A stretch of 64,000 nt of DNA from contig NZ_BHXQ01000005.1 of NCBI RefSeq assembly GCF_003990915.1, forward strand, positions 372,001 through 436,000, written 5' to 3'. Origin of the DNA: Chryseotalea sanaruensis (GTDB lineage: Bacteria > Bacteroidota > Bacteroidia > Cytophagales > Cyclobacteriaceae). Each line of letters starts with the position of its first letter. The stretch's first letter is position 1. The translations under genes and the position numbers were made by a program. Below, piece by piece: positions 9,404 through 17,373 of this stretch. The notes under the pieces are model-generated. The model had not been told where the DNA came from. It made no database searches and was given only the letters and a program-made list of their open reading frames with translations.

Positions 9404-9435
9404 CAGAATCTCTCCAGAATCACTGTGTTCATTCG
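9404..9435 (+). promoter_or_regulatory. Putative response-regulator box plus -7 element (site A)
   Basis: CAGAAT at 9404 and CAGAAT at 9415 start 11 bp apart. After seven bases comes TTCATTCG at 9428, matching 4 of the 6 fixed positions of the Bacteroidota TAnnTTTG box. The same geometry occurs at sites B, C and D. It lies just before the sulfatase start codon. Confidence 0.6.
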
Positions 9436-9439
9436 CGGT

Positions 9440-11353
9440 ATGGTTAATCAATATATTTCAAAAATAGCTTCACAGAGATCTGGCCTTTTGGTTCTCATTA
9501 CTGAAATGGTTGTTGGCATTTCCTTCCTTACCAGGATATCTCTACTTATAAAATCCTCATCTTCAGTTGATTTCTCTTTTCTAAATCTAGCGGGTCTTTT
9601 TTTAATCGGATTTTTCTACGACTTGGTTAATGCTGCCTACGTTTGCATACCCATCGTGCTGTATTTATGGCTTGTACCGATTCGGATTTATGGTAAAGCC
9701 TGGCACCGTTTTGTACTCTATGGATTATTTTCAGTACTCACTTTTCTTTTACTCTTTAATGCAGTTTCTGAATATTTCTTTTGGGATGAGTTCAACACCC
9801 GTTTCAATTTTATAGCGGTAGACTATCTGGTCTATACAACAGAGGTTATCGGTAACATTCAGCAATCGTATCCTATCGGATGGATTGTGCTGGCAATTAG
9901 TGTTATCTCATTGCTGTTTGTCTACTCACTAAAAAATAAAATCAAAGGAAGTAACATTGATCAAACACTATTCTGGCAACGAACGAAGTTTGTTGGACTG
10001 TATACCGTTTTAGTAGCTATGATTTTCTTTTTCGTTACAAATAAACAACATCGCTTTAGCGATAATGCGTATGTGAATGAACTGGCAGGCAACGGACTTT
10101 ATGAATTATTTGCTGCCTATAGAAATAATGAATTGGATTATGATCAATTCTATAAACGTATTGATAGTAAAGAAGCATTTGCTTTAGTGCATCAATTACT
10201 AAAAACTTCAGATGCTGAATTTGTTGACTCAAATACAGAAGGCATCAACAGGAAAATTTCTAATGTTGGCGAGGAAAAGAAACTAAATGTAGTGTTGATA
10301 AGTGTCGAGAGCTTCAGTGCCGATTTCATGGCTTCCTTTGGCAACCAGCAAGGCATTACTCCATTTCTTGACTCTCTGGCACAACGGAGTTTACTATTTA
10401 CTAATTTGTATGCTACTGGCACTCGCACTGTCCGCGGACTGGAAGCCTTATCGCTGTGTGTGCCCCCTACACCAGGTCAGTCCATTGTTAGGCGGCCTCA
10501 TAATGAAGAGTTATTCTCCCTTGGAAAAGTGTTTAATGAAAAAGGTTATGAAAGCAAATACATCTATGGTGGATATGGTTATTTCGATAACATGAGCTAC
10601 TTTTTTGGCAACAACGGGTATAGCGTTGTGGACAGGTCTGCCATTGCCGATGAGGACATTGATTACGAAAATGTTTGGGGAGTAGCTGATGAGAATCTCT
10701 TTGAATTAGCCACAAGGGAAATGGATAAGAGTTCGGCTGAAAAACCTGTCTTTGCACACATTATGACTACTTCTAACCATAGGCCTTACACCTATCCAGA
10801 AGGAAGGATTGATATACCGTCACATACAAACAGGCAAGGTGCTGTTAAATACACCGATTATTCGATTGATAAATTCATTAAGGAATCGTCCAAAAAACCC
10901 TGGTTCAACAATACGCTTTTTGTGATTGTGGCTGACCATTGCGCATCCAGTGCGGGTAAAACGGAATTGCCGGTGAACAAGTATCACATTCCAATGCTTA
11001 TTTACGCTCCCTCTCATATTGCTCCAGGAAGAATGGAAAGGCTGATGAGTCAAATTGACATTGGGCCAACCATGTTGGGGCTTTTAAATTTCTCGTACAC
11101 CAGTAAATTTTATGGATATGATATGTTTAAACTAGAATCTGGGCGCGAACGCGCTTTTATCAGCACATACCAAAGTCTTGGATATATAAAGGGTGATAAA
11201 TTAATTGTTTTGTCTCCTCAGCTAAAAGTTGAGTCCTTTGCTGTTTATGGCAAAGAACAGGTCAAGGCAAAACCAGACCAAAATACGATTAATGAAGCCA
11301 TTGCCTGGTACCAAACTGCCAGTTATTCATTTGCTCATGGACTGATGAACTAG
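9440..11353 (+). CDS. LTA-synthase/EptA-like sulfatase-fold phospho-group transferase
   Basis: This is an integral membrane enzyme with five N-terminal helices (about residues 10-200) and a periplasmic alkaline-phosphatase/sulfatase-type domain. Metal and nucleophile motifs are present: NVVLISVESFSADF near 284, a TGTRTVRGLE segment with the candidate Thr nucleophile near 330, and VADH near 498. Relatives transfer phosphoglycerol or phosphoethanolamine to lipid head groups or glycans. An in-frame GTG at 9425 exists, but ATG 9440 gives the more usual N-terminus. Site A ends only five bases before that ATG, which implies a leaderless mRNA or a start further in (ATG 9506). The gene is followed by a response regulator and a kinase, as in pmrCAB. 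Confidence 0.8.
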   Translation: MVNQYISKIASQRSGLLVLITEMVVGISFLTRISLLIKSSSSVDFSFLNLAGLFLIGFFYDLVNAAYVCIPIVLYLWLVPIRIYGKAWHRFVLYGLFSVLTFLLLFNAVSEYFFWDEFNTRFNFIAVDYLVYTTEVIGNIQQSYPIGWIVLAISVISLLFVYSLKNKIKGSNIDQTLFWQRTKFVGLYTVLVAMIFFFVTNKQHRFSDNAYVNELAGNGLYELFAAYRNNELDYDQFYKRIDSKEAFALVHQLLKTSDAEFVDSNTEGINRKISNVGEEKKLNVVLISVESFSADFMASFGNQQGITPFLDSLAQRSLLFTNLYATGTRTVRGLEALSLCVPPTPGQSIVRRPHNEELFSLGKVFNEKGYESKYIYGGYGYFDNMSYFFGNNGYSVVDRSAIADEDIDYENVWGVADENLFELATREMDKSSAEKPVFAHIMTTSNHRPYTYPEGRIDIPSHTNRQGAVKYTDYSIDKFIKESSKKPWFNNTLFVIVADHCASSAGKTELPVNKYHIPMLIYAPSHIAPGRMERLMSQIDIGPTMLGLLNFSYTSKFYGYDMFKLESGRERAFISTYQSLGYIKGDKLIVLSPQLKVESFAVYGKEQVKAKPDQNTINEAIAWYQTASYSFAHGLMN

Positions 11354-11378
11354 TTTTGGTTATCTTCTGACCTTTAAT

Positions 11379-12053
11379 ATGAAAATTCTTATAATCGAAG
11401 ACGAGAAACAACTGGTTAAAAGCATGGCGCAGTTCCTGCGTCAGGAAAGCTATGTGTGCGAGGTCGCTTATACTGCCAGTGAGGCCAATGAGAAAATCCT
11501 CCTTTTCGATTATGACTGCATTTTGTTGGATATATCGTTACCGGATGGAAACGGTTTGAAGATATTGGAAAAGCTAAGAGAAAATCATAAGGCTGATGGT
11601 GTAATTATGATAACAGCAAAAGGTTCTTTTGATGATCGCATAGCCGGTCTAAACCTGGGCGCTGATGATTACCTGCCTAAGCCATTTTACCTGCCTGAAC
11701 TTAGTGCGCGCATATCAGCAGTTATTAGAAGGAAACGATTTGATGGAAATAACAAAATATCATTTCATGAAATTGAAGTTGACCTACTTGGCAAAACAGT
11801 GTCCGTGAGTGGTAAGGGAATTGAATTAACCCGAAAGGAATATGACTTATTGATATTCCTGATCGCTAACAAAAATCGAGTTGTGTCAAAAAATGCGATT
11901 GCTGAACACCTCTCCGGTGATGATGCCGAACTGATGGATAAATTTGATTTTATCTATTCGCATATAAAGAACTTGAAGAAAAAATTAACGGAATCAGGGT
12001 GTGAGGATTATATTAAGACTATATATGGGCTAGGTTATAAATTTACAGCATGA
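11379..12053 (+). CDS. OmpR/PhoB-family response regulator
   Basis: The 224-residue protein has a receiver domain with the acidic pocket IIEDE, the phospho-acceptor Asp51 in LLDISLPDGNG, and the later KPF lysine (about 102). Its C-terminal winged helix (about 130-222) ends YIKTIYGLGYKF, the signature of OmpR-type regulators. It overlaps the kinase gene by the four bases ATGA. OmpR-type proteins bind tandem half-sites about 11 bp apart, exactly the spacing of the four CAGAAT boxes in this region. It is therefore the best candidate for their cognate regulator (inference). Confidence 0.92.
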   Translation: MKILIIEDEKQLVKSMAQFLRQESYVCEVAYTASEANEKILLFDYDCILLDISLPDGNGLKILEKLRENHKADGVIMITAKGSFDDRIAGLNLGADDYLPKPFYLPELSARISAVIRRKRFDGNNKISFHEIEVDLLGKTVSVSGKGIELTRKEYDLLIFLIANKNRVVSKNAIAEHLSGDDAELMDKFDFIYSHIKNLKKKLTESGCEDYIKTIYGLGYKFTA

Positions 12054-13321
12054 GATTATTACAAGTTAGTTTACGCAGTTTGCTCCTTTATTCCTTAATA
12101 CTTGTTCTGATCAGTATCCCTATTTCAATTTTCTCTATACGTCAAATTATCAATGAAGAGGTGGATGAATCACTGGCGCTGCATACAAATCAGTTTATCA
12201 AGCATATTAAAAGTTATGAGTACCTAGAAGATCTGGAAATGGATTTAAGAATCTGGGATCAGCTTTCTTATAACATTACACTTATCCCATCCGAAATAAT
12301 ATCTGCCGGACAGATGTATGAGACGGTATCCATGTATGATAGTATAGAACAAGAATTCCATCCTTTTCGAACATTATCTTCTGTTATAATTATAAAGGAT
12401 AAGCCTTACCTGCTCACGATTAAAATGTCGTTGGTAGATAATGATGAACTTGTGATGGCACTTGGAATCGTTCAAGTGATACTCATTGTACTTCTTGCAG
12501 CAGGACTACTCTTATTAAATCGCTCCTTATCCCGAAAATTATGGAAGCCATTTTACAATACCCTTAATCAATTGAAGGCTTATGAGTTGGATAAAAGTGA
12601 ATCGATTCAGCCGGAGAAGACAAATATCATCGAGTTTGATGATCTTAATAAGACAGTAAGTCACTTAACAGATCGAAACCGCAAATTGTATTTGGAACAG
12701 AAGGAATTTATTGAAAATGCCTCGCATGAGTTGCAAACTCCGTTATCTATTTTTCAATCTAAGCTGGATAATCTTATGCAAATACCTGGGCTTACAGAAG
12801 CAGGGGCAGTTACCATACTTGACCTGGAGGAAACAGCACAGCGAATGGCAAGACTCAACAAGAATTTACTCTTGCTAAGTAAAATTGATAATGATCAATT
12901 CAATGAAATCGAAGAAATAGATTTGTCAGCATTGGCAAACAAGCTGTTGTCGAATTTGAAGCCAATGGCAGATATTGACGATATATCTATTCAGGCATCT
13001 ATTAGCCCATTGTCAATAAAAGCCAACTCAACATTACTGGAGGTACTGTTGACAAATCTCTTTCATAACGCCATTCGCCACACGAATGCTAACGGAAAAG
13101 TCAACGTTAACGTTACTGATAAAGTTCTTACAGTTACCAACACTGGTAACCCGTTAAAAATGAGCGTGGAAAAAATGTTCAAACGGTTTAGTAAAGAAGG
13201 CAATGGCGAGAACAGTTCAGGTCTTGGCTTGGCAATAGTAAAAAAAGTATGCGATACATGCCGGTACAAAATCGCCTACAATTTTCAGGATGGGGTTCAT
13301 TCTTTTTCTGTGACTTTTTAA
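12050..13321 (+). CDS. Sensor histidine kinase
   Basis: The 423-residue kinase has two membrane helices (about 10-32 and 140-160) framing a short periplasmic sensor domain of about 105 residues. The dimerisation helix carries ENASHELQTPLS, with phospho-accepting His226. The ATPase domain shows NLFHNAIRHTNANG (N box) and GLGLAIVKKV (G box). No convincing separate HAMP domain stands out. It overlaps the response regulator by four bases, so the two are translationally coupled. The signal is unknown. The gene order sulfatase-regulator-kinase suggests an envelope stress or cationic-peptide/metal stimulus, by analogy with PmrB only. Confidence 0.9.
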   Translation: MRLLQVSLRSLLLYSLILVLISIPISIFSIRQIINEEVDESLALHTNQFIKHIKSYEYLEDLEMDLRIWDQLSYNITLIPSEIISAGQMYETVSMYDSIEQEFHPFRTLSSVIIIKDKPYLLTIKMSLVDNDELVMALGIVQVILIVLLAAGLLLLNRSLSRKLWKPFYNTLNQLKAYELDKSESIQPEKTNIIEFDDLNKTVSHLTDRNRKLYLEQKEFIENASHELQTPLSIFQSKLDNLMQIPGLTEAGAVTILDLEETAQRMARLNKNLLLLSKIDNDQFNEIEEIDLSALANKLLSNLKPMADIDDISIQASISPLSIKANSTLLEVLLTNLFHNAIRHTNANGKVNVNVTDKVLTVTNTGNPLKMSVEKMFKRFSKEGNGENSSGLGLAIVKKVCDTCRYKIAYNFQDGVHSFSVTF

Positions 13322-13342
13322 TCTTCCACTAATCACAAAATC

Positions 13343-13374
13343 CAATTTTCATCCAGAATTAGTAAAGAATTTTG
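13343..13374 (+). promoter_or_regulatory. Putative response-regulator box plus -7 element (site B)
   Basis: CAATTT at 13343 and CAGAAT at 13354 start 11 bp apart. After seven bases comes GAATTTTG at 13367, matching 5 of 6 fixed positions of TAnnTTTG. The beta-barrel receptor starts 18 bases further on. Confidence 0.6.
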
Positions 13375-13391
13375 AGGTATACGATCAAGGC

Positions 13392-15800
13392 ATGAAAAAA
13401 TTAAATATTCTAATTCTGTTATTGTCAACTTCGATCCTTTCCTTCTCCCAAGTTAAGAATGTTACATTGTCGGGAGTTCTGAAGGACAAGGCATCGAAGA
13501 ATAATTTATCCTATGTGAATGTTGTCTTGAAGCTTGAACGAGACAGCTCCTTTGTGTCTGGAACCGTGACAGACGATGAAGGTAGGTATACCTTGGGTAA
13601 TGTAAAGCCTGATAACTACATCCTTGAAATTTCTTTTGTTGGCTATCGCACACACAGGACTTTCGTAGTGGTTGGTAGATTAAGTGAGTTTCTTGACCTA
13701 GGTATAATGGAACTTGAAGAAGACGTCACTTCCCTTGATGAGATTATTGTTACAGGCACTCAGGATGCTGTTGCTGAAACACTTGATAAGAAAACCTTTT
13801 CCGTAGCAGATAACGTCAATCAAAGCGGTGGTTCTCTCATGCAAGTTATGCAAAACCTTCCTGGAGTTACCCTAAGTGATGATGGAAAGGTACGATTAAG
13901 GGGAAGCGATAAAGTGGTTGTGCTTATCGATGGAAAGCAGACCGCCTTAACGGGCTTTGGCAATCAGCGTGCATTGGATAATATTCCCGCCTCAGCCATT
14001 GAACGAATTGAGGTCATTAACAATCCCTCAGCAAAGTATGATGCCAATGGAAATGCTGGTATCATTAACATCATTTACAAGAAAGAGGTACAGGAAGGTT
14101 TTAATGGAAAGGTGGGTATGGCAGCAGGCTTGGGAGCCTTGTGGGTGAAGAAAGAAAGCTATCCCAACATACGCCCTCAGTATCAGGCAACACCTAAACT
14201 AAATCCATCCATTTCGATTAACTATAGGAAGAAGAAATTAAATCTATTTCTACAAGTTGATGACCTCTATACAAAAACATTAAATAAAAATGAGTTTGTG
14301 GACAGGTACTATGACAATGGAGATACCATACGGCAACAGACCGTTAGAAACAGAACTACTAATATCGTAACAGGAAAAGGCGGATTCGACTGGTACATCA
14401 ACGACAACAATACCATAACGGTGTCAGGCTTATTCAGCAGTGAAAAAATTCTTGACGAAGGAGACGAGCCTTTTTTTAATGCTGATTTATCCGAGCGACT
14501 ACGTCTATGGAGTTTTCTGGAAGATGAATTAAAGACGACCGTGACAGAAATCGCAACATGGCAGCACAAATTCAAACAGCCTGGACGACTATTAAACGTA
14601 GGCTTTAATTATACCTTTCATAGAGAAGATGAAAAATACTTTTTTACGAATGTCATGCCTACTTACACGGGACAGGACTCATTCAAATTGATTTCGGATG
14701 AGCACGTTGGTGATTTTAACATTGATTACGTCCAGCCACTTAAGTACGGACGATTTGAAACCGGAATTAAATTTAGGAACCGCTACATCCCCACCAACAT
14801 GCTTTTTATTCCTGGACTCAATTCTCCCTTAGATGTTGATGCTGGAGGTTGGGCGAACTACAGCGAAGTTATTCCGGCTATCTACGGTAATTACTTATTT
14901 GAGAATAAAAATTTCGAAGTAGAAGCGGGTCTTCGGGTTGAGTATGTAGATATATATTATGAAGTAAATCCTGACCACAATACCTATAAGAGTGACGGTT
15001 ATAATTACACACAACCCTTTCCCAATCTTCGTCTGGCTTATAAGTTGAACGACAACAACACGTTTTCTGTATTTTATAATCGCAGAGTCGACAGGCCGAA
15101 TGAAGTAGACATACGCATCTTCCCTAAGTATGATGATGCCGAAATTATCAAAGTCGGGAATCCCGGTCTTCGTCCACAGTTTACCAACTCGTTCGAACTT
15201 GGGTATAAGGCTAATTGGAGTGAGGGGTATCTATACTCAGCGTTATACCATAAGCGAATGGAAGCAACCATTACGCGTATTGGCAGTATTGTACCCGGCA
15301 GTACCCTGATCTATAATATTTTTCAAAATGCTGGGCGTAGTTACTCTTCTGGAATTGAAGTTATACTCTCTCAAAATGCAGGAAAATGGGCAACCTTAAG
15401 TCTTAACCTAAATGGATACCAGAATATTATTGAACCTTTCAGTGTAGTCAATCTATATCCACGGGAAAATACTTTCTCTGCCGCGAGGCAGGAGATATTT
15501 TCTGGCAATGTTAAACTAAATGGACTGTTTCATCTTCCGGGTAAGTATGATGTACAGTTAACCAGTGTGTATATGGCACCGGATGTTGTACCACAGGGGA
15601 AAATCTATTCGCGTTTCTATATTGATCTTGGCGTTAAAAAGTCGTTGGAAAAAGGAAAGGGTGAAGTGTTCTTGAACGCTACCGACATCGCAAACACGCT
15701 ACGCATTAAGAGAGAAGTGAAGGGTGACGGGTTTAATTATGTAAGTACTGATTATTACGAAACACAAGTTGTTCGACTCGGATATACATACAAGTTCTAG
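13392..15800 (+). CDS. Outer-membrane beta-barrel protein, TonB-dependent receptor type
   Basis: The 802-residue protein has a signal peptide ending near FSQ. An N-terminal carboxypeptidase-regulatory-like domain (about 24-110, VKPDNYILEISFVGYR) and a plug domain (about 120-225, GGSLMQVMQNLPGVTLSDDG and NNPSAKYDANGNAGIINI) follow. The C-terminal barrel ends in LGYTYKF, a typical outer-membrane terminal strand. This is the outer membrane beta-barrel family of Bacteroidota, whose substrates are mostly unknown. There is no SusD-like partner. The gene follows the kinase by 70 bases but has its own putative box (site B), so it may be both read through and separately activated. Confidence 0.85.
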   Translation: MKKLNILILLLSTSILSFSQVKNVTLSGVLKDKASKNNLSYVNVVLKLERDSSFVSGTVTDDEGRYTLGNVKPDNYILEISFVGYRTHRTFVVVGRLSEFLDLGIMELEEDVTSLDEIIVTGTQDAVAETLDKKTFSVADNVNQSGGSLMQVMQNLPGVTLSDDGKVRLRGSDKVVVLIDGKQTALTGFGNQRALDNIPASAIERIEVINNPSAKYDANGNAGIINIIYKKEVQEGFNGKVGMAAGLGALWVKKESYPNIRPQYQATPKLNPSISINYRKKKLNLFLQVDDLYTKTLNKNEFVDRYYDNGDTIRQQTVRNRTTNIVTGKGGFDWYINDNNTITVSGLFSSEKILDEGDEPFFNADLSERLRLWSFLEDELKTTVTEIATWQHKFKQPGRLLNVGFNYTFHREDEKYFFTNVMPTYTGQDSFKLISDEHVGDFNIDYVQPLKYGRFETGIKFRNRYIPTNMLFIPGLNSPLDVDAGGWANYSEVIPAIYGNYLFENKNFEVEAGLRVEYVDIYYEVNPDHNTYKSDGYNYTQPFPNLRLAYKLNDNNTFSVFYNRRVDRPNEVDIRIFPKYDDAEIIKVGNPGLRPQFTNSFELGYKANWSEGYLYSALYHKRMEATITRIGSIVPGSTLIYNIFQNAGRSYSSGIEVILSQNAGKWATLSLNLNGYQNIIEPFSVVNLYPRENTFSAARQEIFSGNVKLNGLFHLPGKYDVQLTSVYMAPDVVPQGKIYSRFYIDLGVKKSLEKGKGEVFLNATDIANTLRIKREVKGDGFNYVSTDYYETQVVRLGYTYKF

Positions 15801-15827
15801 CATTGTGAATCAATAAACCAATCAGCC

Positions 15828-16250
15828 ATGCAAACCTGGATTATCTACGCCATCATCTCTATGATTTTTGCCGGTTTAACTTCAGTATTGGCGAAATACG
15901 GACTTCAAAATATCAGTGCAGACTTTGGCCTTGGCATCAGAACGACAGTGATTTTTGTAATCATTACTGCGATTAATTTGATAGGAGCTAAATACAAAGA
16001 ATTTGCTAACTTGACTACTTTACAAGTAACACTTCTAATTGCCTCTGGAGTAACCACAACGATAAGCTGGATTTTTTACTACAGAGCAATGAAAGACGGG
16101 TTGGTCTCATATGTTGCTGCAATTGATAAGGCAAGCATTATCATAACACTACTACTTTCATTTCTATTGCTCAAGGAACCTGTTACGCCTAAGATTTTAA
16201 TGGGTGGTGTTTTGATTCTTGCAGGAATGTTGGTACTAGTCTGGAAATAG
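15828..16250 (+). CDS. Single-domain EamA-family (drug/metabolite transporter) protein
   Basis: The 140-residue protein contains one EamA repeat with about five membrane helices. Conserved features include FAGLTSVLAKYGL at the start and KEPVTPKILMGGVLILAGML at the end. Classical members carry two such repeats, so this half-size protein must dimerise if it transports. It starts 28 bases after the beta-barrel gene and is likely co-transcribed. No substrate can be inferred. Half-size DMT proteins sometimes flip lipid-linked sugars (ArnE/F), which would fit the envelope theme but is speculation. Confidence 0.8.
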   Translation: MQTWIIYAIISMIFAGLTSVLAKYGLQNISADFGLGIRTTVIFVIITAINLIGAKYKEFANLTTLQVTLLIASGVTTTISWIFYYRAMKDGLVSYVAAIDKASIIITLLLSFLLLKEPVTPKILMGGVLILAGMLVLVWK

Positions 16251-16275
16251 AAATATTTTCACCCTGAATTTTTGT

Positions 16276-16656
16276 ATGACGTGGTTTTCAAAGTTAAAAA
16301 CAGAAGCTAAAAAACTTAAACTAAAAGCGCAGGCTTTACTCTTTGCTTATGCTGACAAGCGAACTCCCCTGATAGCAAAAATCCTGATTTGGATAACACT
16401 CGCCTATCTTCTAAGTCCTGTTGATTTGATACCTGATTTCATACCAGTATTAGGTTTGTTAGATGATTTATTGATTGTTCCTATTCTTATTACTCTTTCT
16501 ATAAAACAAATCCCTAAAGAAGTCTGGCTGGAAGCCATCGCGAAAGCAGAGGCTAATCCTCACCGACTAAAAAAAACGAATTGGATAGTAGGGGTCATCT
16601 TTATTTCGGCATGGTTAGTAGTGATTTATTATCTTATTCAATACATCTTCACTTAA
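16276..16656 (+). CDS. YkvA/DUF1232-family membrane protein
   Basis: The 126-residue protein contains the DUF1232 hallmark YLLSPVDLIPDFIPVLGLLD (about residues 42-61), flanked by hydrophobic helices. A further membrane helix lies at the C-terminus (about 100-122). The molecular function of the family is unknown. It follows EamA by 26 bases and appears to be part of the same operon, between the beta-barrel receptor and the PepSY gene. Confidence 0.85.
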   Translation: MTWFSKLKTEAKKLKLKAQALLFAYADKRTPLIAKILIWITLAYLLSPVDLIPDFIPVLGLLDDLLIVPILITLSIKQIPKEVWLEAIAKAEANPHRLKKTNWIVGVIFISAWLVVIYYLIQYIFT

Positions 16657-16688
16657 CGATAAGAAATTTTCTCATTAAGCTAATAATC

Positions 16689-16720
16689 CAGAGTTGCTCC
16701 AGAATGCAATCGTTAGTTTG
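16689..16720 (+). promoter_or_regulatory. Putative response-regulator box plus -7 element (site C)
   Basis: CAGAGT at 16689 and CAGAAT at 16700 start 11 bp apart. After seven bases comes TTAGTTTG at 16713, matching 5 of 6 fixed positions of TAnnTTTG. The PepSY-like gene starts 15-21 bases further on. Confidence 0.6.
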
Positions 16721-16741
16721 ATTATACAAAATCAAATGAAT

Positions 16742-17194
16742 ATGAAAACAATACTAGTAGCCCTCGCAATGGTGCTTGCAATCAGCCAGGGTAACGCGCA
16801 AAAAATCAGTACTAAGGATGTTCCAGTCAATATCAAAAGCAGCCTAGAAAAAAACTATGCAGTTAGGGATGTAGACTGGAGTAAAGAAGGAGCAAATTAT
16901 GAGGCCAGTTTTGAACAAAAGGGAACAGAGATTTCAGTTGTGTTGGACGGTACCGGTTCTATTTTGGAGATTGAACGTGAAATCAAGAAAAGTGAACTTC
17001 CATCCGCGATTCATGATCTTTTGAAAAAGGACTATGTCGCGTTTGAAATTGAGGAGACCGCAAAAATTGAATCGAAGGGTGAAATAACTTACGAGGTGGA
17101 AGTAGAAAAGGGTAAACAAAATTTTGATCTCATTTTCGATGTCAATGGAAAATTGCTTAAAAAGCTTTCAAAGGAGGATGAAGAAAAAGAATAA
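16742..17194 (+). CDS. Exported PepSY-like protein
   Basis: From the ATG at 16742 (another at 16736 is equivalent) the product has a clear signal peptide, MKTILVALAMVLAIS, ending near NAQ. The mature part, about 130 residues, contains two related segments with the pattern VDWSKEGANYEASFEQKG and YEVEVEKGKQNFDLIFDV. This is the repeated PepSY-like (putative beta-lactamase-inhibitor-like) fold common in Bacteroidota. Such periplasmic proteins often accompany two-component systems, and this one has its own putative box (site C). An inhibitory or sensing role is inferred, not shown. Confidence 0.75.
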   Translation: MKTILVALAMVLAISQGNAQKISTKDVPVNIKSSLEKNYAVRDVDWSKEGANYEASFEQKGTEISVVLDGTGSILEIEREIKKSELPSAIHDLLKKDYVAFEIEETAKIESKGEITYEVEVEKGKQNFDLIFDVNGKLLKKLSKEDEEKE

Positions 17195-17220
17195 TTAAAA
17201 CATAGCTTCCATCTGTTCTA

Positions 17221-17252
17221 CAGAATTTCTCCAAAATGTACTCGTAACCTTG
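17221..17252 (+). promoter_or_regulatory. Putative response-regulator box plus -7 element (site D)
   Basis: CAGAAT at 17221 and CAAAAT at 17232 start 11 bp apart. After seven bases comes TAACCTTG at 17245, matching 5 of 6 fixed positions of TAnnTTTG. The next gene, PAP2, begins 122 bases further on, behind a terminator-like hairpin. Confidence 0.55.
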
Positions 17253-17256
17253 AATC

Positions 17257-17356
17257 AGAAACACATAATGGCCAGGTCTGTGAAAATGAGTTTACGGGGA
17301 GGGTAAAAGATCAGTCATTATAGCCAGCAGGAGCAATATTTCCTGCTGGCATTTTT
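17257..17356 (+). ncRNA. Candidate small RNA or attenuated leader upstream of PAP2
   Basis: A transcript from site D would begin near 17257 and meet a strong intrinsic terminator at 17323-17356, giving an RNA of about 100 nt. It contains a 12-codon frame from ATG 17268 to TAA (MARSVKMSLRGG). The segment could be an sRNA, a leader peptide with attenuation, or simply the 3' end of the upstream transcription unit. I recognise no known RNA family. Confidence 0.35.
17323..17356 (+). terminator. Intrinsic terminator or attenuator
   Basis: The ten-base perfect stem GCCAGCAGGA / TCCTGCTGGC has an eight-base loop and is followed by ATTTTT. It ends 18 bases before the PAP2 start codon. Confidence 0.75.
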
Positions 17357-17373
17357 AGTTGAAATTCTGATTT

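Noticed and set aside
16253-16269. ATATTT..CTGAAT with 11-bp spacing upstream of the DUF1232 gene, resembling the regulon boxes
   Set aside because: Both hexamers are poor matches and the -7 position would fall inside the coding region, so it was not counted with sites A-D.
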